A stretch of DNA of 64,000 nt from positions 558,001-622,000 of the forward strand of contig NZ_JALDAX010000002.1 in assembly GCF_022698145.1 (NCBI RefSeq), written 5' to 3'. Positions 20,510 to 29,705 of the stretch are shown here, one piece after another. A program made the translations under genes and the position numbers. Numbering within the stretch: the stretch's first letter is position 1; each line of letters starts with the position of its first letter. The DNA is from Streptomyces spinosisporus (GTDB taxonomy: Bacteria > Actinomycetota > Actinomycetes > Streptomycetales > Streptomycetaceae). A model generated the notes under the pieces. The model had not been told where the DNA came from and did not search any database. It saw only the letters and a list, made by a program, of their open reading frames with translations.

Positions 20510-22528
20510 TCAGACGCTGTCCGGGTGGGCGTTGTGGGGGACGTCCTGGGGGAGGCCCTGGTGGAAGCCCTGGTGGAGGTCTTGCACGTGGCCCGGGGTG
20601 ATCGACTCGGCGACACCCTCCACGCCGGTCACGGCGTGCCCGGCGAGCGGACCCGCGGTGGAGTGCACGGTGCCCTGCAGATCACCGGCGAGGGGCGCGA
20701 CGCGACCCACGACCCCCTGCGCGAACGGGCCGACCTCGCCGGTCACCCCGCCCGCGAAGGGGACGACGTCGTCCACGACGCCGTACGCCAGCGTCGTCGC
20801 GCTGCCGCCGACGCCCTGCACGACCGGGTGGACGGTCTCGGTGACCGTGTCCACGACCGGCTGGACCGCGCCGGCGACACCCTGCGCGAACTGCGGCACC
20901 TCGCCGGTCACTCCGTACGCCAGCCCGGTCGCCTGCCCGGTCACGCCGTACGCGAGCGGCACCGCGGCCTCGGCGACCCCGGCGGCGAACGGCTGGACGT
21001 CACCCACCACGCCGTGGGCCAGCGCGCCCGTGTCCGTCACGGCCTGCCCGGCGACCGGCAGCACACCGTCCACGGCGGTGTGCGCGACGGGCGGCAGCAC
21101 GGCACCGGTGACGTCGTCGCGCACCTGGCCGACCAGGTCGGTGGCGTACGGCGGCACGTCCGCCACGACACCGCCGACGACCGGCACCGCGCCGTAGACG
21201 GCACCGCCGGCCACCGACCGCACACCGGACACGGCCCCGCCCGCGACGGGCGTCACGCCGTGCACCGCGCCGGAGGCGACCGGCAGCACACCGTCCACCG
21301 CGTCAGCGGCGACCGGTTGCACATCGCCCACCACGCCGTACGCCAGCTGCGTCGCGGTGCCGACCGCGTGCCCCGCCGTCTGCCCGACGCCGGACACGGC
21401 ACCACCCGCAACGGGCGTCACGCCGTGCACCGCGCCGGAGGCGACCGGCAGCACACCGTCCACCGCGTGACCGGCGACGGGTGCGACCCCGGCGACGGCC
21501 TGCCCGGCGACCGGGACGACGCCCGCGACCGCCTGGCCCGCCACCGGCGTCACGCCGTGCACGGCACTGGCGGCGAGCGGCGGGAGGGCTGCCGCGACGG
21601 TCTCGTCGACGACCGGCCCGACCGTGCCGGGGACTGCGGAGACGGCGCCCGTGACTCGGCCGGGGACTGCGGAAACGGCGCCCGTGACACGGCCGGGGAC
21701 CGCGGAGACGGAGTCGTGCGCGGCACCTGCGACGGCGCCGGCCTCGGTCTGCGCGACCGCGGTCACGCCTGTCGCCCGGCCCGCGCCGGCGACGGTGTGC
21801 TGCGCCCTCGTCCGTACGACGCCGTCGACGCCCTGCGTCGTGGAGCGGGCCGCCGACTGCACGCCCTGGAGCTTCGTCTGAGCTGCGGCGAGCGCCTCCT
21901 CCACCTCCGGCGCGAAGGCTCCGAGCGGACCGAAGAGGTAGTCGACCTCACCGCGGGTGGAGGAGGTCGTGCCGAAGACGGTGGTTCGGGCTGCGGTGCC
22001 CGCGGCTGCGGCCGTGGCGTGCACATCGGCAGATGTCGCGGCCCGCGCGGCACGGGCGGCCTTGGCGCCATGGATGGCGGCGGCGCCCCTCATCCGGGAG
22101 GTGGAGGGCTGGGGGGCCGCCATCTGCTTGCCGGTCCGGGCGGCGGGCTGCTTGTCGGCCTGCTTGGTGGCCTGCTTGGTGGCCTCCTGTGTGGCGGTGG
22201 TGGCGGGCGCCGTCCGTCCGGCCGGTCCTGTCCGCTCGGCGCCGCCGAGGGTGTGGGTGACCGTGGAGGCGGTGTGCTGGACGTCGGTGACGACGCCGTC
22301 GACCGTGCCGGTGACGGCGTCGGTGACCGGGCCGGTGACGGCTTCGGTGACCGGGCCGGTGACGGCTTCGGTGACCGGGCCGAGAGTGCTGTCGGTGTCG
22401 CCGGTCGCGTCGGACGCGGACAGGGACGATGCCGGCAGTTCGTCGGCGCTGGCGACGGCGGAGCCGAGCGCCCATGCGCCGGTCACACCGGCGGCTATGA
22501 CGATGGAACGACGGATGTTCTTGTTCAT
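20510..22528 (-). CDS. Secreted protein of eleven-residue repeats
   Basis: 672 residues. A signal peptide (RRSIVIAAGVTGAWALGSAVASA, cleavage near 29) resembles those of Streptomyces surface proteins. Residues 50-75 repeat GPVTEAVT. An Ala/Thr/Arg-rich part follows to about 215. Residues of about 220-638 are built of eleven-residue units such as VTGEVPQFAQG, VVGRVAPLAGD and GAVHGVTPVAG, strictly in register for about 29 units apart from one single-residue slip. The tail is His/Gln-rich. There is no cysteine, no LPXTG/LAXTG and no enzyme motif. The Gly-Val-Pro-rich units recall elastin-like sequences. Likely a structural or surface-active exported protein; function unknown. Confidence 0.8.
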   Translation of the reverse strand: MNKNIRRSIVIAAGVTGAWALGSAVASADELPASSLSASDATGDTDSTLGPVTEAVTGPVTEAVTGPVTDAVTGTVDGVVTDVQHTASTVTHTLGGAERTGPAGRTAPATTATQEATKQATKQADKQPAARTGKQMAAPQPSTSRMRGAAAIHGAKAARAARAATSADVHATAAAAGTAARTTVFGTTSSTRGEVDYLFGPLGAFAPEVEEALAAAQTKLQGVQSAARSTTQGVDGVVRTRAQHTVAGAGRATGVTAVAQTEAGAVAGAAHDSVSAVPGRVTGAVSAVPGRVTGAVSAVPGTVGPVVDETVAAALPPLAASAVHGVTPVAGQAVAGVVPVAGQAVAGVAPVAGHAVDGVLPVASGAVHGVTPVAGGAVSGVGQTAGHAVGTATQLAYGVVGDVQPVAADAVDGVLPVASGAVHGVTPVAGGAVSGVRSVAGGAVYGAVPVVGGVVADVPPYATDLVGQVRDDVTGAVLPPVAHTAVDGVLPVAGQAVTDTGALAHGVVGDVQPFAAGVAEAAVPLAYGVTGQATGLAYGVTGEVPQFAQGVAGAVQPVVDTVTETVHPVVQGVGGSATTLAYGVVDDVVPFAGGVTGEVGPFAQGVVGRVAPLAGDLQGTVHSTAGPLAGHAVTGVEGVAESITPGHVQDLHQGFHQGLPQDVPHNAHPDSV
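20700..21660. repeat. 33-bp period DNA repeat inside the secreted protein gene
   Basis: The coding repeats appear as a 33-bp period. The longest near-identical copy (about 65 bp, starting near 21237 and 21402) is displaced by exactly 165 bp, that is five units, showing that blocks of five repeats have been duplicated. Confidence 0.8.
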
Positions 22529-22729
22529 GCGTGCTTCAGATCCCTGGATCTTCGAAAGGCTGGGGCAGTTGCGGCGCCGCGTCCGGACCCGATCCTGGAC
22601 GTCGGGACCGGCGGAGTCGGCGGCATGCGTCCGGGAAACTCAGGTGTGCCCGGACGGGGTGGCTGAACAGGAATGGCAGACCTGTTCCGTTCCCGCGCGG
22701 CGGTTCCGGCAGGAGAAGGCCTGCCTGCC

Positions 22730-23935
22730 CTAGCCGGGGAAGACGGGGATGTCCCGGTACCTGTCCCGGGTGCCGGCCGCGTCCACGCGAGCGGCGGCGC
22801 CGGGCACGAGCCGCACGGGCGCCCGGTGGTTCAGGGTGACCGCGTGCGCGTCACTGTGCCTGGAGGTGCCGTTGTCGACCGCGGCGTGGCTCAACAGCTC
22901 GCCGGTCGGGTCACTGTCGGGCGCCTGGTGCGCCGGGGCGTGCCCGGCACCGGCGGCCCGCTGCCCCCGGGGCTGCACCGGGGTGGCGTCGGCCTCGACC
23001 TTGGTGACATGGGAGGCGGTTCGTGGCCCGAACGCCGCGCCGCCCGGCCCGCTGCCGGAACGTCTGTCGTCCACGGCCGCTTCCGCCGCGGGCCCGGCGG
23101 GAGCCGGCTGCGGGGTCTGCGTGACGGGGGCGGGCAGCGTGTGGCCCGGCACCTCGGGAAGACCGGGCAGGAGCGGCACCGTCGGAGAGCCGGGCAGGAC
23201 CGGCAGATTCGGCAGAGTGGGCAGTGCCGACAACGGCGGCATCTGCGCCGTCGCCCTGCCCAGCCCGGCGGTCACCGTCTCCACCAGACCGCCGACCGGC
23301 TGCAGGACCCGGTCGCTCAGGGTCCGGACGAGCCGACCGGCCGTCGGGTCGGCAACCCGATCGCCCGCACCGAGTCCCGCGAGCGAGTCGGTGAGCGGGT
23401 GACGGGAGGGCGCGGGACGGGGCTTCGCCCCGGACGCGGGAACGGAAGCGGGACCCGGGACTGGGTCTGCGACGGTGTCGGGGTCTGGGGCAGGGTCGGG
23501 GTCTGGGACAGGGTCGAGGTGGGGGTCGGACGTGGCGGGAGCGTGCGGCTCGGGGCGCAGTTCGTGGTGCGGCCTGTGATGCGACGTGGGCCGCGACGTG
23601 TGCTGCGACTCGTACGAAGTGTCCGGCGCGTGCCCGGGCTTCGCACCGGTGGCGGGCGCTCCCGGCTGCACCGCGGGTGCCGTCGGTATGTGCGTCAGCG
23701 CGCCGACCGTGTCGATCACATGGCCCGTCAAGGACCGCACACCCTCCACCGGCCCCGGCGGCGCGACCTCGGAGGAGGCCGGCTGTGTCCGCTCCGCCGC
23801 GTGCGCCTGCTCCCCGCAGAGGAATCCGAGCGCGAACAATCCGCCCACCAGCAGGCCCACTTGCAGCGCACGCCGCCCGGCCGCCGTGCGCAGGATGCGC
23901 ACAGCGACACCGGGCAGGGCTGCTGGCCAGGTCAA
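22730..23935 (-). CDS. Secreted Pro-rich protein, partner of the repeat protein
   Basis: 401 residues from a TTG preceded by AGGAGG with ten bases spacing. A GTG 39 bases upstream would be the longer alternative. The signal region is GRRALQVGLLVGGLFALGFL ending in AHAAE. The mature protein has a His/Pro/Asp-rich linker with PDPDPAPDPD-type repeats. It also has two amphipathic stretches (SLTGHVIDTVGALTHIPTAP; LVRTLSDRVLQPVGGLVETV) and a PLLPGLPEVPG section. No known domain. It is in the same orientation as the eleven-residue repeat gene about 200 bp downstream. The two may be co-expressed at the surface. Confidence 0.65.
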   Translation of the reverse strand: MTWPAALPGVAVRILRTAAGRRALQVGLLVGGLFALGFLCGEQAHAAERTQPASSEVAPPGPVEGVRSLTGHVIDTVGALTHIPTAPAVQPGAPATGAKPGHAPDTSYESQHTSRPTSHHRPHHELRPEPHAPATSDPHLDPVPDPDPAPDPDTVADPVPGPASVPASGAKPRPAPSRHPLTDSLAGLGAGDRVADPTAGRLVRTLSDRVLQPVGGLVETVTAGLGRATAQMPPLSALPTLPNLPVLPGSPTVPLLPGLPEVPGHTLPAPVTQTPQPAPAGPAAEAAVDDRRSGSGPGGAAFGPRTASHVTKVEADATPVQPRGQRAAGAGHAPAHQAPDSDPTGELLSHAAVDNGTSRHSDAHAVTLNHRAPVRLVPGAAARVDAAGTRDRYRDIPVFPG

Positions 23936-23974
23936 GGGGGTGGATCCTCCTGTGCGGCGGAACGGAGTACACAC

Positions 23975-24195
23975 AACAAGCCGTGACGGCTACGAGGCGG
24001 TGCGACGCGGCACTGACGAGCGGAGCACGGCGTACGGCTGACAGGACGTCGATCCTTGCACGGCCCTCCCGAGGTTGCGCAAGCCCCCTGTTACCGATGG
24101 GTAGTCATGTCCGTTTTGCTGGGCCAAGTCGGACGACGATGGATCGACAAATCGTCACCGAACGGCCCTACGCGGTTCCACGAACCGTTCCGCGG
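23975..24195. other. Gap upstream of the secreted-protein pair
   Basis: 221 bp between the secreted protein gene and the end of the VWA gene. It probably contains the promoter of the exported pair (AT-richer part about 24085-24125). No gene seen. Confidence 0.5.
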
Positions 24196-25422
24196 TCACG
24201 CCGCGTTCGGTATGGGCAGCGGCCGCTTCTCGATCGCCGCCGCCATCACCTCCGGGAAGAGGTCGGGCGTGCAGGCGAACGCCGGTGCCCCGAGCGCGGC
24301 GAGCGCGGATGCGTGCTCCCGGTCGTAGGCGGGTGCCCCTTCGTCCGAGAGCGCGAGCAGCGTCACGAACTGCACCCCCGACGCCTTCATCGCGGCGACC
24401 CGCTTGAGCATCTCGTTGCGTATCCCGCCCTCGTAGAGGTCGCTGATCAGGACCACCACCGTCTCCGCGGGCCGGGTGATCTGCGACTGGCAATAGGCGA
24501 GCGCACGGTTGATGTCCGTGCCGCCGCCGAGCTGGGTCCCGAACAGGACGTTCACCGGGTCGTCGAGCTGGTCGGTGAGGTCGACGACCGCCGTGTCGAA
24601 GACGACGAGTCGCGTGGAGATCGTCCGCATCGAGGCGAGCACCGCCCCGAACACCGATGCGTACACAACGGATGCCGCCATGGATCCCGACTGGTCGATA
24701 CAGAGGATGACCTCCTTCTTCGTGGACTGTGACGCCCGCCCGTACCCGATGAGCCGCTCCGGCACGATCGTTCGGTACTCGGGCAGGTAGTGCTTGAGGT
24801 TGGCCGCGATGGTGCGGTTCCAGTCGATGTCGTGGTGGCGCGGCCGGCTGATCCGGGCGCTGCGGTCGAGCGCGCCGGAGAGGGTGGCCCGGGTCCGGGT
24901 GGCGAGCCGCTTCTCGAGGTCCTCGACGACCTTGCGCACGACGGCCCGTGCCGTCTCCTTCGTCGTCTCCGGCATCGCCTTGTTGAGGGAGAGCAGCGTG
25001 CCGACGAGGTGCACGTCCGCCTCCACCGCCTCCAGCATCTCCGGCTCCAGCAGCAGCGTGGACAGACCGAGCCGGTCGATGGCGTCGCGCTGCATGACCT
25101 GGACGACCGAGGAGGGGAAGTACGTCCGGATGTCCCCGAGCCAGCGCGCCACGGACGGCGCCGACGCCCCGAGCCCCGCCGAACGGTCCCGCCCCGACTG
25201 CCCCGGCTTGTCCCCCTTCCCGTACAGCGCGGCCAACGTCCCGTCCATGGCGGAGTCCTGGCCCGACAACGTGCATCCCGTGCCGTCGGCCGCGTCGCCC
25301 CCGAGCACCAGCCGCCAGCGCCTCAGCCGCTCCTGCGCCGGGTCCGTCGTCGCGGTGGGCATCGGCTCCGTGCCTGTCGCGTCGGTGGTCATCGGCTCCG
25401 TGCCCGTCGCGTCGGTGGTCAT
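24196..25422 (-). CDS. VWA-domain protein of the MoxR/DUF5682 locus
   Basis: About 408 residues. The N-terminal half is helical (AVEADVHLVGTLLSLNKAMP; RAVVRKVVEDLEKRLA). The C-terminal von Willebrand A domain has an intact MIDAS: LCIDQSGSM (DxSxS), a Thr in GGGTDINRAL, and the Asp in VVLISDLYEGG. This layout is that of CoxE/BchD-like VWA partners of MoxR ATPases. The start is uncertain because a 30-bp repeat duplicates a GGAG-plus-ATG unit; ATGs at 25422, 25392 and 25362 are all possible. It lies downstream of the DUF5682 gene on the same strand. Confidence 0.88.
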   Translation of the reverse strand: MTTDATGTEPMTTDATGTEPMPTATTDPAQERLRRWRLVLGGDAADGTGCTLSGQDSAMDGTLAALYGKGDKPGQSGRDRSAGLGASAPSVARWLGDIRTYFPSSVVQVMQRDAIDRLGLSTLLLEPEMLEAVEADVHLVGTLLSLNKAMPETTKETARAVVRKVVEDLEKRLATRTRATLSGALDRSARISRPRHHDIDWNRTIAANLKHYLPEYRTIVPERLIGYGRASQSTKKEVILCIDQSGSMAASVVYASVFGAVLASMRTISTRLVVFDTAVVDLTDQLDDPVNVLFGTQLGGGTDINRALAYCQSQITRPAETVVVLISDLYEGGIRNEMLKRVAAMKASGVQFVTLLALSDEGAPAYDREHASALAALGAPAFACTPDLFPEVMAAAIEKRPLPIPNAA

Positions 25423-25576
25423 CGGCACACCACTGGACGGGGCCGGTCCCAGAGGGGCATCACCGCGGCGACGGCCACGGGACGGTCCTTCGTCCGGTCT
25501 CCTCCGCGCCCCTTGCCGTCACCGTTGAGGCCCCTCACACCGGCGCCTTCCCGCGTCTGTGTCCGTCGGATCGTCG

Positions 25577-28192
25577 TCATCCCGCCACCCCTGCAAGGTT
25601 GTTGTCGACGCCGTTGCCTTCAGCGCCCTGTGTCACTTCCCCGAGCCCCAGCAGCAGCCGGACCACCGGCAGCACCGCGGCCGCCCGCGCGGAGTCCAGA
25701 CCGTCCGCGAAGCCGGGTATGCCGGATCCGGCGGCCGTCACGCCGCGACGCTCCCCCGGTCCGCGCCGCACCAGCTCGCCGAGCGTCCTGCGTACGCCCG
25801 GCTCGTACGCCGAGAACGTCCGCCGCAGCAGGGACAGTACGTCCGTGAACGCGTCCGCCGGCACTCCCGTCAGCCATGCGTCGACCAGCCCGAGCAGCCG
25901 CTCGTCGTGCACGAGGAGCATTCCGCCGCCGGATCCTCCGCCGACGAAGCCCTCGATCCACGCGGCCGCGTCGGCGAGCGGCGTGCCCGGCGAGAGCACG
26001 AGCCCCATGAGCCGCGCCGCCTCGTCCTGCCCCAACTCCCCGTCATCCAGCAGCAGTCGTACTGTCCGGCCCCGGATCACCCCGGGCACCGTGTCCCGGA
26101 CGGACAGCACACGCAGGACCGAGTGCCAGCGGCCGCGCAGATCGCCGTGCCGGGGCGCGGGCACGTCGGCGAGCAGCCCCACCGCCCCGTGGACCGCGTC
26201 CACATGACGCCGCATCTCCTCGGCCGCGTCCGCGTCCAGGGCCGCGCAGGCCGGCGGCAGGCCGACGAATATCCGCTCGGCGAGGCCCGCCGCGACCCCG
26301 GCCAACGCGCCGGTGTCGGTGCCCCGGACATCGCCGTACCGCAGCGAGCGGACCAGGGCGGGCAGGGCCTGTGCGAGATGGCCGACGTCCGTGTCCAGTG
26401 CCGCGCGGTCGGCGAGGATCCGCATCACCACCGGCAGCGCGTCCGGCAGTTCGGCCAGCAGACAGCGCTCGGCGAGCCCGGTGACATCGGCCAGTGCCTG
26501 CGCGCCGAGGGCGTCCGCCTCCGCCTTGGCCGTGGCTGCGGCGAACACCGTCGTGCCCCACACCCCGGCCTCCGCCACCCGCACGGACAGCTCGGGCTCC
26601 CAGCGCAGCCGCCAGGTCTCCCGGAAGGTGCCGGTGCTGCCCCGCGACACCGCCGGCTCGCCCCATCCGATGCCCAGCAACCGCAGCCGGTGCAGCAGCC
26701 GGCTGCGCCCGGCGTCGGTCTCCTTGCGCAGGTCGAGCTCCAACTCCCGCTCCAGCGCCTCCGGTTTGAGACGCAGCCGGCGCTGGATCCGGTCCAGGTC
26801 CCGCTGCAGCGGCACGGCGGGGGCGGACTGCGGCACCTCCCCCAGCACATCGCCGACGACCAGCCGGTCGTGCACCAGCGCGAGTGGCACGTCCGAGCCC
26901 TCGCACATCACCGCGCGCACGGCGTCGGTCGTCTCGCCGAGCCCGGGCAGCGGGCGGCCGCGCATCGCGGCGAGCGTCTCGGCCAGCCGCACCGCCTCGA
27001 TGACATGCGCCGAGGAGACGATCCGGTCCTCCTCGCGCAGCAGTCCGGCCACCTTGGTCATCCAGCGCTCGATCGGCCGGTCGGGCGCGGCGAACAGATG
27101 CCCGTACCAACCGGGTGAGTCGATCCCCGCCCCGTACCCGCTGACCCGCGACAGCCGCCGGTGCGTCCAGGGCACCCAGGTCATGTCCGTCTTGACCTTC
27201 GGCAGCCCCTTCAACAGGGCCCTGTCGGCGGAGACGGCCGTCTTCTGCCGCAGCGCGGGCACATGCCAGGCCCCGCAGACGACGGCGACCTCGTCCTCGA
27301 ACTCCATCCGTGCCGCCCGCACTTGGAGCCGCATGTACGCCTCCCGCACGAGAGCGCGGTCATGTCCCCCGCTGCCGTACGCCTCCCGCAACGCCCCCAT
27401 GGCCTCTTCCAGCACGACGAACGGCGCGAAGGCGTCCCCCTCGGCGCTCCCCCGGTGTTCGACGACGTCCTCCCACCATCGCTCGGGATCGTCATAACCG
27501 GCGGCCTCGGCAAGCACGGCGAGCGGATCGATGCGCACGTCGGCGTCCGCAGCGGGCGCAGCAGTGGACCCGGCCTCGGGATCCGGGCCGGCACCGGACC
27601 CGGCGTCAGAACCCGGACCAGATTCGGACCCGGCGTCGGAATCTGGGCCAGAACCGGACCCGGCGTCAGAACCCGGACCAGCACCGGACCCGGCGTCAGA
27701 ACCCGGACCAGCACCGGACCCGGCCTCGGAACCCGGACCAGCACCGGACCCAGCGCCGGAACCCGCATCAGAACCAGCCCCGTCCCCGTCGCCCACCCCC
27801 TCGCCCGGCCTCTCTCCCGCCCCCTCGTCCTTCCCCCACGCCAGCGTGTGTGTGGCGGGCAAGTCGATGAAGCGTGCCGGGACTTCGTGCTCCACGGCCC
27901 ATCGGATCGCGACCCACTCCGGGGAGAACTCGGCGAGCGGCCAGAAGGCCGAGCGGCCCGGCTCGTCCACGGCGTGGGCGAGGAGGGCGACCGGCGGCCG
28001 CATGTCCTCCTCTGCGGCCAGCGGGATCAACGTGTCCGCCTCGGGCGGCCCTTCGATCAGCACGACCCGGGGCCGGGCCGCGTCCAGGGCCGCCCGCACC
28101 GCGCGCGCCGAGCCGGGCCCGTGATGCCGTACGCCCAGCAACAGCGGCCCACCGCCGACCGTCGCGCGACCGCCCTTCTCAAGTCCCGTCAC
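25577..28192 (-). CDS. DUF5682 protein
   Basis: 871 residues. The N-terminus LLGVRHHGPGSARAVRAALDA with VVLIEGPPEAD is the hallmark I associate with DUF5682. The rest is Arg/Leu/Asp-rich and helical, without an enzyme signature I can name. Residues of about 125-220 are a low-complexity insertion of Gly/Ser/Asp/Ala/Pro repeats encoded by an 18/36-bp DNA repeat (27560-27780). The GTG start is preceded by GGGGGAGGG. The 26-bp sequence around the start is duplicated just upstream (28203-28228). It sits between the MoxR and VWA genes and is probably a dedicated partner of the ATPase. Confidence 0.85.
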   Translation of the reverse strand: MTGLEKGGRATVGGGPLLLGVRHHGPGSARAVRAALDAARPRVVLIEGPPEADTLIPLAAEEDMRPPVALLAHAVDEPGRSAFWPLAEFSPEWVAIRWAVEHEVPARFIDLPATHTLAWGKDEGAGERPGEGVGDGDGAGSDAGSGAGSGAGPGSEAGSGAGPGSDAGSGAGPGSDAGSGSGPDSDAGSESGPGSDAGSGAGPDPEAGSTAAPAADADVRIDPLAVLAEAAGYDDPERWWEDVVEHRGSAEGDAFAPFVVLEEAMGALREAYGSGGHDRALVREAYMRLQVRAARMEFEDEVAVVCGAWHVPALRQKTAVSADRALLKGLPKVKTDMTWVPWTHRRLSRVSGYGAGIDSPGWYGHLFAAPDRPIERWMTKVAGLLREEDRIVSSAHVIEAVRLAETLAAMRGRPLPGLGETTDAVRAVMCEGSDVPLALVHDRLVVGDVLGEVPQSAPAVPLQRDLDRIQRRLRLKPEALERELELDLRKETDAGRSRLLHRLRLLGIGWGEPAVSRGSTGTFRETWRLRWEPELSVRVAEAGVWGTTVFAAATAKAEADALGAQALADVTGLAERCLLAELPDALPVVMRILADRAALDTDVGHLAQALPALVRSLRYGDVRGTDTGALAGVAAGLAERIFVGLPPACAALDADAAEEMRRHVDAVHGAVGLLADVPAPRHGDLRGRWHSVLRVLSVRDTVPGVIRGRTVRLLLDDGELGQDEAARLMGLVLSPGTPLADAAAWIEGFVGGGSGGGMLLVHDERLLGLVDAWLTGVPADAFTDVLSLLRRTFSAYEPGVRRTLGELVRRGPGERRGVTAAGSGIPGFADGLDSARAAAVLPVVRLLLGLGEVTQGAEGNGVDNNLAGVAG

Positions 28193-28261
28193 GCCCTCCC
28201 CCTCTCAAGCCCCGTCACACCGTTCCCCTCTCATCGCCACACCCGGCCACCGCCGGACGCC

Positions 28262-28513
28262 TCATCGCCACACCTGGCCGCCACCGCACGCCGCCCCGAC
28301 GCCCCCGCTGCCGTACCCGACGTGCCCACCGTCCTCGTACGCCGCGCACACCGAGCCGCCCGGCCCCTGGAACCCGCCCCGCCCCTGGAATCCGCCCGAT
28401 CCCTTCGAGCCGCCGGAACCCTTGCTCCCGCCGGACCCCTTGCTCCCGCCGGACCCCTTGCTCCCGCCCGGCTCCTTGCCGTCGCCCGAGCGCCCCCACC
28501 CCAGGTCGCTCAC
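28262..28513 (-). CDS. Small Gly/Ser/Lys-rich protein coupled to MoxR
   Basis: 83 residues. The GTG overlaps the MoxR stop in GTGA, which argues for real translation. It starts MSDLGWGRSGDGKEPGGSKG and continues with five GSGGSK-type repeats (DNA repeat about 28418-28465), then GGFQGRGGFQG and a tail with two Cys. No domain. A competing minus-strand frame over the same DNA gives an Arg-rich sequence and lacks coupling. Could be a fortuitous open frame. Confidence 0.45.
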   Translation of the reverse strand: MSDLGWGRSGDGKEPGGSKGSGGSKGSGGSKGSGGSKGSGGFQGRGGFQGPGGSVCAAYEDGGHVGYGSGGVGAACGGGQVWR

Positions 28514-29649
28514 GCGCTCACCTCCCGGCAGGCCCGGTAGAAGTCCTTCCAGCCGTCGCGTTCGCGGACGACCGCCTCCAGGTACTCCTGCCAGATGACG
28601 CGGTCGGCCGCCGGGTCTCGGACGACGGCGCCGAGGATGCCCGCGGCGACGTCGCCGGAGCGCAGCACACCGTCGCCGAAGTGCGCGGCCAGGGCGAGCC
28701 CGCTGGTGACGACGGAGATGGCCTCGGCCGTCGACAGCGTGCCGCTCGGCGACTTGAGCTTCGTCCGGCCGTCGGAGGTGACCCCGTCGCGCAGCTCGCG
28801 GAAGACGGTGACGACGCGGCGGATCTCGTCGATGCCGTCGGGCGCGGCCGGCAGGTCGAGGGAGCGCCCGATCTGGTCGACGCGGCGCGAGACGATGTCG
28901 ACCTCGGCCTCGACGCTCTCCGGCAGCGGCAGCACCACCGTGTTGAAGCGGCGACGCAGGGCGCTGGAGAGGTCGTTCACCCCGCGGTCGCGGTCGTTGG
29001 CCGTGGCGATCAGGTTGAAGCCGCGGACCGCCTGCACCTCCTGCCCCAACTCCGGTATCGGCAGGGTCTTCTCGGACAGGATCGTGATCAGGGTGTCCTG
29101 CACGTCGGCGGGGATACGGGTCAGCTCCTCGACCCGCGCCGTCATCCCCTGCGCCATGGCCCGCATGACCGGGCTGGGCACCAGCGCGTCCCGGCTCGGG
29201 CCGTTGGCCAGCAGCTGCGCGTAGTTCCAGCCGTAGCGGATCGCCTCCTCCGGGGTCCCGGCCGTGCCCTGCACGAGCAGGGTCGAGTCGCCGCTGACGG
29301 CCGTGGTCAGATGCTCGGACACCCAGGTCTTCGCGGTGCCGGGCACGCCGAGCAGGAGCAGGGCGCGGTCGGTGGCGAGCGTGGTGACGGCGACCTCGAC
29401 GATGCGGCGCGGACCCACGTACTTCGGCGTGATCACCGTGCCGTCCGGCAGTGTGCCGCCGAGCAGATACGTCGCCACCGCCCACGGCGACAGCTTCCAG
29501 CGGGCCGGGCGCGGGCGGTCGTCCTGCGCCGCCAGCGCGGCGAGTTCGCCCGCGAAGGCGTCTTCGGCGTGCGGTCGCAACGCCTCGGCCGGCTCCTTCG
29601 CGAGAACTCCGGTTGCTTCGACGGTCGTCGGTTCCACGGACACAGACAT
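28510..29649 (-). CDS. MoxR-family AAA+ ATPase
   Basis: 379 residues. Walker A is LLLLGVPGTAKTWVSEHL. The Walker B position lies within TARVEELTRIPADVQDTLI, and sensor 1 within FNLIATANDRDRGVNDLSSA. The arginine-finger region is SALRRRFNTVVLPLP. MoxR ATPases act as chaperones that assemble or remodel partner complexes, usually with a VWA protein. The ATG at 29649 has GGAGGGGG upstream. First gene of the minus-strand arm of the locus; its promoter region carries a RecA-NDp-like motif. Confidence 0.93.
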   Translation of the reverse strand: MSVSVEPTTVEATGVLAKEPAEALRPHAEDAFAGELAALAAQDDRPRPARWKLSPWAVATYLLGGTLPDGTVITPKYVGPRRIVEVAVTTLATDRALLLLGVPGTAKTWVSEHLTTAVSGDSTLLVQGTAGTPEEAIRYGWNYAQLLANGPSRDALVPSPVMRAMAQGMTARVEELTRIPADVQDTLITILSEKTLPIPELGQEVQAVRGFNLIATANDRDRGVNDLSSALRRRFNTVVLPLPESVEAEVDIVSRRVDQIGRSLDLPAAPDGIDEIRRVVTVFRELRDGVTSDGRTKLKSPSGTLSTAEAISVVTSGLALAAHFGDGVLRSGDVAAGILGAVVRDPAADRVIWQEYLEAVVRERDGWKDFYRACREVSA

Positions 29650-29705
29650 GGCTGAGGCCCCCTCCAGCTCGGCCGGTTCGGATCTGTGACCAACCGTGCA
29701 CCACG

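Noticed and set aside
28215..28499. Arg-rich 94-residue minus-strand ORF
   Set aside because: It competes with the GTGA-coupled Gly-rich frame, lacks a ribosome site and has a high-GC shadow composition.
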